Source: Cryptomeria japonica
Lineage: Eukaryota > Streptophyta > Pinopsida > Cupressales > Cupressaceae
Direction: 5' to 3'
NCBI RefSeq assembly: GCF_030272615.1
Contig: NC_081409.1
Coordinates: 654,070,468 to 654,134,467, forward strand
Length of the DNA: 64,000 nucleotides
The notes below the pieces were generated by a model that was not told where the DNA came from, searched no databases, and saw only the letters and a list, made by a program, of their open reading frames with translations. A program made the position numbers and the translations under genes. Numbering within the stretch: the stretch's first letter is position 1; every line of letters begins with the position of its first letter. Positions 43,707 to 54,071 of this stretch are shown here, piece after piece.

Positions 43707-45780
43707 TAGGTATACAATCATCAAAGTTTATGGTGCACTAGTTAAAACTCATGTTTTGCCTAGATATGTACTAGATAGAATTGCTTTCTTAGACATAATT
43801 TGGCAGTTGAATGAGTTTGACAAGGCTCATTTATAAAACCCAAAGGTAAAAAAGGGCTCCTTTCTTTTGAAAACCATATTTTTCTATTATTTTGAGATCT
43901 CAGGAAAAGGAGGATTCTATATGTTATATTACAAGTTACTGCCATACAAGATGAATTTTGTAAAATTCAAATTTTTTGATCCAAAACACTTTATTGATAA
44001 GACTAGGATTGGGTTTAGATTGGAAGCCTTTGTTCATGTGCATGATCATTTTAAGTACTTAATTATAAATGCTTCTTTTGATGTCGAAGTTAAGTGGAGA
44101 ATACGCATGGTAGAAGAAAAAATAAAAAAGATTGACCCAACATGTAAAAGGGTATACATTGAATTGGAGGAACAAAGTGTCAAATTTTTTGAAAGAGTAA
44201 AGGCAGGAGATGATGTTAGAGCATTTTCATGCTCTACATTTTTGTCTAATGAAAAGTTTGTGTAGTACTGAGAGTTTAGGGACTATGTCCTAAAAAACAA
44301 AAGGGAGCAATTTTTCAATATGCTCAGAGAAAGGTTGGCATCGAGGAATCTGGCAGAAAACGATATTGATAGATTTATAGATGAAGTTTTAGAGGACGTT
44401 AATTATTTCATATCGAAGATGACCCCTGAGGAGGCAAGGAATTTTGTAAGGAATAGTGGATGTTTGTTGCTTGAAGGATGATACCTCTCTTCTGCAATTG
44501 TATTGGACACCATAAGAAAGGAATCTTTAGAGGTTGGTAACTTTACCAACTGAAGAGGAATCTTAGGAGTTGTATTTTGGGTCATATTATAGCCCTCAGT
44601 ATGAGGTATTGATAGTGTGGTCAATATTTAATGATGACCAGATTCAGAAAGCCCAGATTAAGAAGAGGGTAGGAGATCTTACTGGTAACTTGACTATTAT
44701 GAAAATGAGAACTCTTAAGAGATATGCAAAGCTCTTAACAAAAGAGATAATGACTTCTCAGGTAGATGTTAATAAGCTTATAGAAGATTTGAGTAAGTTA
44801 AAACTTTATAATGAAAAAATGTTGTAGGAGTTTAATAAGGTGGTGTCACTCCTACCTTCTCCACATCCTGCTTCAACTTATTTCACTGTTTCAAGTTTTC
44901 TTCAAGAGATAAAGGTGCTCAAGCCTGAAGTAGCAAGGCTAGAAGATCAACTCAAAAAGAGCAAAGTGGTTGAGAAAAGATCAAAAGATGACGAAGAGAA
45001 GAGAGTAAGTGACTTGGTTGAAAAGAATAACACCTTATCACATGAGATAAAGGTGCTCAAGGATGAAGTGGTAAGGTTGGAATATAAGCTCAAAAGGAGC
45101 AAAGTGACTCAGAAAAGTTCAAACGATGATGAAGAGAAGAGAGTTAGTTATTTGGTTGAAGAGAATAATTCCTTGTCACAAGAGATAAAGGCGCTCAAGG
45201 ATGAAGTAGCAAGGTTGGAAGATGATCTCAAAAGGAGTAAAGTGGCTCAGAAAAGTTCAAATGATGATGAAGAAATGAGAGTCAGTGATTTGGTTGAATA
45301 GAATAGTACCTTGTCACATGAGATAAAGGCACTCAAGGCTAAAGTAGCAAGGTTAGAAGATGAGCTCAAAAGGAGAAAAGTGGCTTAGAAAAGTTCAAAA
45401 GATGATGAGGAAAAGAGAGTCAGTGATTTGGCAAAAGAGAATAATACCTTGTCACTCCACCCTTCTGTTTCCACACTACCGATCATAGATGATTCATCTG
45501 TGATGACTAGAAATATGTGTGAATATAGGATAGCCCCCATCTACGACGTTGTTGAACTCATTTGGGTGACTTATAAAGAATTGCATAATACAATGAATGA
45601 GTCTCATGTCAAGGAAACAGTTAAATTGAGATGCTACTTACAAAAATAGTCTCCTCAAATCAAATGTTTACAATTGTTGTTGGAACATGCAAATTTGGAT
45701 GATATTACTGGCAATTCCATTTTGAAAATTACTAAAAAAATTGATTAGTTGTGCAATATTCTACAAAATCATCTTTTTTC
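43707..45780 (+). pseudogene. Non-pol protein fused in frame to copia INT; coiled-coil repeats
   Basis: Immediately after NEA the same frame continues YTIIKVYGALVKTHVLPRYV, LDRIAFLDIIWQLNEFDK, then (after one TAA) a block with FDPKHFIDKTRIGFRLEAFV, EVKWRIRMVEEKIKKIDPT, FRDYVLKNKREQFFNMLRE and MTPEEARNFVRNSG to about 44480. A frameshift leads to 44570-45649: NDDQIQKAQIKKRVGDLTGN, LKRYAKLLTKEIMTSQVDVN, then four 46-residue coiled-coil repeats. The first block matches a segment of the minus-strand ORF at about 49660-49565. No RT, RNase H or known enzyme motif is seen. Function unknown; possibly a capsid or packaging protein of a non-autonomous element. Confidence 0.6.
44906..45457 (+). repeat. 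138-bp tandem coding repeat (46-residue coiled coil), four copies
   Basis: Copies start at 44906, 45044, 45182 and 45320 (GAGATAAAGG-GCTCAAG). Each encodes a unit of the form EIKALKDEVARLEDDLKRSK + VAQKSS + DDEEKRVSDLVE + NNTLS. Hydrophobic residues at heptad positions indicate a coiled coil. The exact 138-bp period keeps the frame. Confidence 0.92.
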
Positions 45781-45861
45781 ATGACAAGTTTATTTAGTTG
45801 GTGAGGTTTTATGATGACTGACCAATACAAGTTCCTCCTATTTTAACAAATAGAAGAGGAG

Positions 45862-46074
45862 TTGAAGAGATTTTCAATCTGGAGGTCTAATTTTTTCCTT
45901 AATGTTAGACAAGCAACAAGAGGATATGGTAATTTTGGCATTATAAACATGGGGGTGTTGAATTCTACGCTGGACAAACTTTACTCCGTTGAGTATTGGA
46001 TGCTCGAGTTTTGCAGGATTGTGGCGATAGTGCAAGATCAATATAAGAATGATCATATGATACAAGTCAAATAA
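45862..46074 (+). pseudogene. Possible tail of the fused ORF
   Basis: Open frame of 70 codons from a TTG or ATG (FSIWRSNFFLNVRQATRGYG, LDKLYSVEYWMLEFCRIVAI). Different frame from the coiled-coil repeats. Not recognised. Confidence 0.3.
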
Positions 46075-46080
46075 TTTCCT

Positions 46081-46547
46081 GGGCGGTGGGCCTTCTAGGT
46101 ACTAAGGTAGAGATATTTTCAAACAAACTTACAAAGAAAAAGCTCCATTTGTAATTGGAGATGCACTTTTTTTTTTACAACTACATGTTACATATATATG
46201 TATACATACATACATTTATTAATTCTAGTATCCATGATGGGATAAATTTTATTTGCTCCACTTCTCATTATTTGGATCTTAAAGTTAATAAGTCATTTAT
46301 TTTACAATTTGTTATTGCATATGGGAAAGTAAAATATAATCCAATTACACAAAGCCTCGCTGAAATAACATTTCTTATAATCCCTTAAAAATTAAAATGA
46401 AGATCAAATTAAAACAAAGTTGCATAGTCATAGAGACAGAAGAAATTGAAATTTATATTATCTCTTTCATAGAAACAAGTTTACATGGCACTGTGGCATA
46501 ATTTACATCTTTGGGATGACCTGTGTTGACAATACATATTATGAATA
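46081..46547. other. Unassigned AT-rich gap
   Basis: Contains a T-run and (TATA/CATA)n near 46170-46215. No gene or repeat family recognised. Confidence 0.5.
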
Positions 46548-49500
46548 TCACCCTGTAAGTTTTTGTAGGGTGATCCACTCTCCATCTGATGGAAGTCTAA
46601 TTTGTTGTAAAATATGGTAAGCAACATGCAAATTTGTCAGCATTTCATATTTGGAAGAGGAATTTGAATTTAAAACCAATGTTTCATTCAATATTTCATT
46701 CAAGGTTATCAATGGTTTGATGAAACCCAAAAAACTCGCCTCACTATTGTCCTTAGGAAACTATTCTACATCACTATTCATTTTCTCCTCCATCTTCTTT
46801 TTAAAAGCAACATTTCCAATGTATTGATTGTTTGCGTCAACACTCTTTGCCAAACCAAGCTCTATCATTTTTTGTTCCTTTTCATTCATCTTCATCACCT
46901 TTTTTGCAGCCATACCCAAACATTCCTCTACTTCCCATAGTTTTTCACATTTTTGAGTGATAGGTGATGCCTTTACTGAGGCATCAATGTGGCTACGAAT
47001 TCTCTTCACTGCCAAATAGTTGTCACTGGCTTTATAGAGTGTTTGCAAAATTTGTTTTGCAATTTCCTCTCTTGAACAAACCTCTCTGTTTTCACCAATG
47101 TATTCCTTGAAATTTAAATAGTGTCCTCTCACACTTTCATTCAATTGATACCACTGACAAAACTGGTCATTCCTTTGCATTATTTTCCCCCAATTATTTT
47201 CTTGTATATACATCACTATCTTTTTTGAATTTTCCTTCATTCTGTTCTCCAAAGTTTTGATCATATTTTCAACCTTCCGCGGCTCTTGTCCCATTTTTTC
47301 ACTTGATTTTCTTTCTTCTTCCTCTTCTTTTTCTTCTCACTATTTTGGGTTTGCCCTCTAATAATCTAATTTCTCCTGTAAATGTTTGTTTGTAGCAGTA
47401 GTAGTCTCCACACTATTGTATAATCTAGATAAAGTGACTTTTTCATTGTCGAATTCTTTATACTTTCAGCCAATTTTTTGTTTAGGTCATTCAGTTGTGC
47501 CTCTGTCCGTTCATGCTCTATAATTGTTGATGCAGAGTCATAATTTTTTATCCTTTTCTGTAATTCAATCCACTTGTTATCTATTGGTTTCCTCTCTGCT
47601 TTCTCATTTTCCTAGTCTTCCTGTAACTTTTCTATTTGTTTCTCCAACTTACTTTTCTCTCTCTCCATCTTGACTAGTGTGTGTAGACCACTTCATTGGT
47701 CTTTTTTGACACATTAATTTTGTGCACATTTTTTACTTGGAAAAATCCATATGGAAGGTGCTAATGTGAAATTGAGAGGGATCTATCTAACTTTGTGGTA
47801 GATTTGATTATTATCTAGGGGCACAACAACCATGTACTCTATCATTTGTTGTTTGGGTCATATGTGGGAATTACCTCATTCGATGTAGGTCATTCCTCAG
47901 AAGTAGCAATAGTCGCATCCCTCTTCAATTTATTCTTTTTTTATTTATTCATATTTGATTTTTGTACAAATTCATCAAATTAAGTATTGTAATGAAATCT
48001 TTGGGCTGTCAATGCAATTGAATGTTTGAAATGTGAAGTAGCATTTGCAGTGATGCACACACCTCCACTTATGCCTACATTTCTAACAAATGCATTTCGA
48101 GGAATCTTGTCCCACTATCACTTGCTATTGGATTTTTTGGACTCTTTTGAGGGGTTTGTTCTGAAGATTCAAATAATATATTTGGAGTGGCAATGGATAG
48201 AGTTCGTGTTGTACTTTCCATTTTTGTCATAACATTTCTCTTCTTCACACTACCTTTATCACTGCCCATGGGATTTTGTAAGTGTATAATACCTTCTACA
48301 GTTGGCCTCTTGTAAGAGATTTCTTTTTGTTTCCTTTGTTCACAATAACTAGTACTAGTACCCATGTTGTCCTCACCGATGGTAATGGCACTTGATTCAA
48401 TACAAATATCATATTCTAGTTGTGAATGTATCTAAGTGTTGCTACCATCCACACCAATAATAGTGGCGCTTGATTCAACACCACGTCCAATCCAATGTTC
48501 TAGTTATGATTGAATATTAGTGTGGGTAATATCCCCATATTCCCCACTAGTGGCACTTGTGCTAGCAATTGATTCACCACCAATAGGGTTACCTTGTTCT
48601 TCTAGTGGTTGTGATTGAATCTGAGTGTCTGCATAAACTGGATTTGAAGATAATAAGAAGCAGAGTTATAAGTAATACCTTCCTATGATGATTCACCTCC
48701 AATGATTAGTGTCTCACCATTTTTTCTTGGAACAAGTTCTATCGATAGTGGCGTCTAGTCACCTTCTCCTCGGGGACCCAAACCACCACCTTCATAACCC
48801 AATTTTTTTATTAGGGTTTCCCCTTTGGCATATTTTTCTTTCATGGACTCACTCAATTTTGTAGACCTAGAGTATGCAGTAGTTTTTTGAGTTGCTATGG
48901 TATTGGTATTCTCATCAGCCTCATCCTCATCCTCATCCTTATCACTTTCGTCATATGCTTCATTGGGATGCTCATTATTCCATAATTTGATAAATTCAAA
49001 ATCCTCTGGAATTTCATCAAGATCTGCACTGGTCTTTGGTTCACTGAGATTATTCCTCCAAAAATAAGTAATTTTGGTTCTATCCCACCTTCTATCCTCA
49101 TAATTTCTCTTTATGTTTTGTGGGATAGCTTTTGTGGATGGATGAGTAGCTTTTTGGTAGAAATTATTGGACCTCCTATTTTCATTTTCATTTTGTTTGC
49201 CTTGCTCTATTGTTCCTTGTGCCATAATTTGTGATGAAAATTCTTCTATTGAAATGTTTTTATCAGTGGTAGTTTCCTCCATCACTTTTTTTACCTCATC
49301 CCAGGAGTCCCTATTTTTCAACAATTCTAGCAATGGTTTACTTTCATGTTCGAATTTGCTTGCAGAGTTCAGATTCTCCCGAAGACTTTTCAGAATGACC
49401 CCGCATGGGTCATATTGCCAATAATTATTAGCATCAAAATTAAAAATTTCCAAAAACTTATGTGCCACATTAAATGCTTTTCTCTCAAATGTGAACCCTC

Positions 49501-50776
49501 CACATGAGAAAGGTAACAAAGGAAATATGGTCTTCTTTTGTTGGCCATAGAAGAGTTCATTTGCATTCTCTATTTGCCATACATATTCCAATGCAAAAAC
49601 CCTCTCTGTCACATGTATTGGAAGTTTTTGGGGTTTTACTCATGCTCCATAAAACCTTAACACTGTATATTCTTCCATGAGGATCCAATCCACCAATTGT
49701 ATTTCAGATCCAAGTTGTTTGCAATCTCTACAAGACATAGACAATCTAGGCATTGGAGTGTCTTTAATTTCATGATACATTGGTTCCAAAAACAAGTCTA
49801 CAAAATGGGTGTAGTTCTCTCTTTTATCATGCATCCTTATCTTAGGTACCCATTCATATATTGGAGCCACTATTCTATCCTTATCTTTCTTGTACACCTG
49901 AATCTCAAGCTTGTTGGTCTCGAACATTCCATGAAATTTTGCTAGAAGAAGATGACACAAGTAGGTTGTGAACCTAAATGTCTTAGATCTACCTCCTTTA
50001 ATCATTACAAATTGATTTTTTATGGATTGAACAAGGTGTTAAACAAAATTATATTTGACTGGTTGAGGTATACAATGGATATTAAATATCATTTGAAGAA
50101 GGCTTGCACCCACTATCCTATCACTTTCCAATCCGAGACAAAATGCTAGCAGGGCCATAGTATCCTTAACCCATGGCACAAAACTATCAACATTATAAGG
50201 AGGCTTATGGTTGTGATCCAAGTTGACACCATAAAATCTTATAAATCTGACAAATTTATCTTTCTCATCTTCACTGACAACTTCATATTCCTCTGCAAGC
50301 TTTTCTAGGTCAATGTGGACATTTGAGTTTTCTGCTCCAAGCCCTATGTCCAACAAACTCTTAAATTATTTCTCAATGATGGATACAATTTCCTTTTGGG
50401 TATTCTTATTAACAATTTCTCTTCTACTTTCATTATAATTTTTGGCACACAACATGACAATTTCCGAGCAAGGGAAAACTTGGGGTAACATCATGTATCC
50501 CAATCCAACATCCCACGATGCAATTCTATTTATTTCCACTCCTATTTTAGGGTTATTAAATTTCTAATTTGACCTTTTAGTGCTATTTGCCAACTTTTTA
50601 GTTCTAGTTTCCCACTTATTCTGCAATGCAAATCTAATTTGTGTTTTTTTCTTCTTACCATGGAGCACAGGACCAAAAATATCACGGTATTCATCAGTGA
50701 AACCTGAGGTTTTAACCAGTTTGGTTACTTTGGTAAAGTCTATATTTCCTGTTACTGTACTTTTTATTTTGCCCAT
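46548..50776 (-). pseudogene. Long polyprotein-like ORF with G-patch-like motif, function unknown
   Basis: From ATG 50776 (MGKIKSTVTGNIDFTKVTKL) one minus-strand frame runs to 48755 with only a few stops (near 50564, 50373, 50039 and 49640). Blocks: FTDEYRDIFGPVLHGKKKK; EEYEVVSEDEKDKFVRFIRF; SFVPWVKDTMALLAFCLGLE; GGRSKTFRFTTYLCHLLLAK; PMPRLSMSCRDCKQLGSEIQ; EYTVLRFYGA, then a stop, VKPQKLPIHVTERVFALEYV, WQIENANELFYGQQKK; an acidic stretch (DESDKDEDEDEADEN); and KYAKGETLIKKLGYEGGGLG, which has the spacing of a G-patch (RNA-associated glycine motif). After frameshifts come repeats (SQLE-I--ESSATI-G, about 48560-48370), a coiled coil (47690-47480) and 47294-46548 (MGQEPRKVENMIKTLENRMK, WEVEECLGMAAKKVMKMNEK, one TAG, PLITLNEILNETLVLNSNSS). 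No RT or integrase. It may be a non-autonomous element ORF or a captured host gene. Confidence 0.55.
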
Positions 50777-52871
50777 CCCTGGTAATAGTTAAAAAATGGT
50801 GCTAAGATCAACAAGCTCAAAAATGTAAATCTTAAACCCTAGGTTTTACAATGAAAGTATATGTGTTCGATATTTTACCTAGAATTTGAATCTTGAATTT
50901 GCACTAGTGAATACATAGGTCATAGACTGATGCTGGTAGACTCTGTTGCATCCCTCAATCTCATTTTTGAATCTGAAATCTCCCTGGTTAGCTACTAGCT
51001 AATTAAACCAAAGAAAGCTTCACTTAATCAAAACCCTCAAAGAAAATGGTGCATTTGTACAATAGTTGACGTAGTCTCAGTTTTATTAATTTTAACGAGC
51101 ACTATTGGTCACACCGACAATTCGTAAAAATTTTCATCTTTTGTATAGGAAAATAAACCTTCCAATGTCCCAACGAGTGGCCAACCTATTGCTAAGTTGG
51201 TGAAACCATTTGTGTGTCGCTATGTAGCACCATGTAAGCAAAATGTGCCAAGTAGTCTTGGTCAAGACTATTTGATGGTGCATTTGAATGTTGAAATGAA
51301 GTTTGAGGAATCCAAGAAGGAACTGACACATGATGTTTAGATGATGTTAATTTTGTAGAGTGCCAGAGGATTTCTTATCATTATAAGCTATGGAGTGATG
51401 CAACCTACCGTCAAAATCTTTTGAGCATCCAACTAGGTTTTCTACAAACAAGATTCACCAAGTTCGAGAGAATTTTGTGGAGTGTGCTTGATGTAGGATT
51501 GCCAGAAGTAAATGACATGTTGTCGCCATTGTTTGCAACTTGGAAATTGAGAATCATTACCTCAGGGACATGGGAGGAGAGGATAAATATGTCCAGGGGG
51601 CTATATATTTTCATTAAAGAAATGTTTCTCTTTGATAAGTGTGTGATTGTGCTAGTAATGTGAAGATGTTTGGATGCAAAATATTGCAGTTGCAGAAGGG
51701 CTTTTTGCAGGAGATATATAATGTCCTAAGTACATCATAAATGGTTTTAGGTTAATAAGGTTAATGCCAATATATTATTTAGGTTACTATAAATTTTCCT
51801 ATATAGAATGTATGGAATTGGAAAGAGTTACACGAGTATCATTATACTCTAATAACTAGAGTGGTGAAAGAATGAGAGTTCCTAATAATGCTCCCACAAC
51901 ATTATGGTGAGGGATAAAGCCATTGGTTCTTTCATTATGCACAACACATTTTAATATTGAGCCTTTGAGTAGAAATTGATTGGTTATCCTCATGAACTTT
52001 CTACATCACACACCTCCAGAAGAAAAAGAACAAACAGAGCAATGAGCATTTCCATCCCTTAACTATAATTATTCATGTGATCTTGAAGGATATGAACTGA
52101 TTGCAGCGGTGAGATGGAGATGACACATATCCTGATTAATTAATTGGAAATTGTATTAGCCTTCATATGTCATGAGTTCACACTCGTTAGAAAATATGGA
52201 AGAGACATAGAGTCCAAGCATAATTAAGGCTAATATAGCCCACAATCATCCATCGGGTTTTTTCTTTAAGTGCCCTTTTGTGTCCTTTTCGAGCACAAGT
52301 TTGAAGAAGATTTTAGGCTTTCTCTCTGAGTTGCATGTATGGATACACCAATTCTCCTGGAGGCTACGAAACAAAAAATGGCCTTTTTGGGAGATATTTC
52401 AGACAAGAGGCTTGGGAAGGTCATGGAGTCTATTCATCCCCTAGTCTTGCATGCAGTGAAGAGAGTGTTGGAGATGGAATTTCTATGCGCTAGGTATCGC
52501 TATCAGGTAAATTCTTATATCTTGGCAATGTTTATGACTATAGGGATTCATCTAGTAATATTTAAGCTACACATGAAGAAAATGTGTCAGATGGTGTTTC
52601 GACACTCCTTCTTGGGTGGAATAGAGGAAGTCCTGCATAATATTGATCGACAAAAAAAAATCTAGTTGGTTGGTTTCTATTATCAAACCAAGCACATGAA
52701 CATGAAAAAATATGGGATCGTGCATACTCCGGAATAAGAATAATTTAGAGAAATATTTGTAGAATGCAATCAAATTCTGACATTCCTTCTCTACATCTCT
52801 AGAGGTCTTGCATCATCCCACCCCTTCAATCTGAAAGACTATTTCATTCCGAAAGGGTTGGTGGGGTGACA
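50777..52871. other. Unassigned region, no recognised gene
   Basis: AT-rich. The only longer frames are 51421-51663 (+) (SIQLGFLQTRFTKFERILWS) and 52339-52665 (+, ATG start, MDTPILLEATKQKMAFLGDI). Neither matches a family I recognise, and neither has supporting context. No LTR ends found until 52872. Confidence 0.4.
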
Positions 52872-53783
52872 ATGTTGGAATCCAAGAACACTGGGAGGGG
52901 GGGTGAATCAGTGTTTTGTCGGTTAGAGTATTTTTCACCTTATTATCAAATCTACTTATTAACCGATATGCATAAAAGAAAGTAACAACAAGTATTAACA
53001 ATGCAACCACAAGAATCAACACCATAACACAAATATTTATATGTGGAAAGCCTCAAAGAGGAAAAACCATGGTAGGATTGGTGACCCGCAATATCTATCC
53101 ACTGGCCAAATGAATAAATATTACAAGAGGGGCCTATACATTTAGGAAAGCACACTACCTAGAGAACACTACTCGTTACAAAGGAGCCTCACTGACTATA
53201 GATCCAAAATGTTGAATTACAAATAAAATCTAAACTCTGAATATGCATCTGACATGCTATATGAGTTCTAGTTTTAGCACTATTTGTACCGGTTAACATA
53301 GTTCCTTCTTTACCGGTATCCTAATGCACTTCCCAATCGTCTTGACAAATAACCAAGACCAACTATAGATCATTACATTTTAATTCTGTCAATCAAGATC
53401 TTGCTCACATAACATCACATAACCTATCACATCTATATCTTCAAAATGACCTAACTGGACTGACTTATATACCCATTTACATGTATAAACATAAATGCCA
53501 TATGTCAGATTACAATCATATTATAAATTATTTACATGTCAGCCTAAACAAAAATATAAACATTAATCTTTGTGACCATTGCCGCTTCCACATTACATTT
53601 TCTGGATCAATCTCCTATGTTGGTCTCCAAATACTAGTTCCTAGTTTGCCGGTTTCACTGAATGTTGGTTGCCTTAAATGTCGGTTGCTGAACCATGAAT
53701 ACCGGTTAAGTAGCCAGCCAAAAATGATGTATGTTGCCATCAATGAAGAAACCAAAATCCTGGTTGAGTGTCAATTGCCAACA
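52872..53783 (-). repeat. 3' LTR of the minus two-ORF element
   Basis: Left end TGTTGGAATCCAAGAACAC matches 60173 onward; right end CAATTGCCAACA abuts the PPT. It contains the reverse complement of the conserved LTR motif at 53030-53075 and GGGAGGGGGGGTGAATCAG at its left end. Confidence 0.93.
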
Positions 53784-53797
53784 ATCTCCCCCTTTGG
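53784..53797 (-). other. Polypurine tract
   Basis: ATCTCCCCCTTTGG on plus, CCAAAGGGGGAGAT on the coding strand. Another such tract (CTCCCCCTTTG) lies at 53940-53951. Confidence 0.92.
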
Positions 53798-54071
53798 CAT
53801 TGATGGAAACACTCATGTGAAAAATGGATCAATGAAGTGTTGTTCCAGTTCCTTCCCAAAACTAATCTCCAAAACTGATCTTGCTCCCCCTGAGCTATAC
53901 ATTACTCCTTATGTCCCTAATCATTTTTCACATCCAACCTCTCCCCCTTTGATACCAATGCCAAAGACAGGGTAAATAAAGAATGAAAGAATGAAATAAA
54001 AAATTGTGATTACCAGATTTGAATGTGTGTGAAAATATCCACATAAGCACCCTTAAAAAAAACCAAGTATC

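Larger units (their letters stand above)
38257..46080 (+). mobile_element. Copia-derived element with RT replaced by a non-pol ORF; no 3' LTR seen
   Basis: 5' LTR 38257-39918, degenerate PBS, Gag (with coiled coil and several zinc knuckles), PR and INT up to about 43706, then an in-frame switch to an unrelated protein frame to about 45780-46080. No copy of the LTR was found downstream in the window, so the right end is open. The limits given are those of the recognisable coding matter. Confidence 0.65.

Noticed and set aside
46170-46215. Matrix attachment or origin from TATA/CATA repeats
   Set aside because: Simple repeat; nothing else supports it.
52339-52665. A 108-codon ATG frame
   Set aside because: Open, but no recognised domain, repeats or context; kept only as a note in the gap entry.
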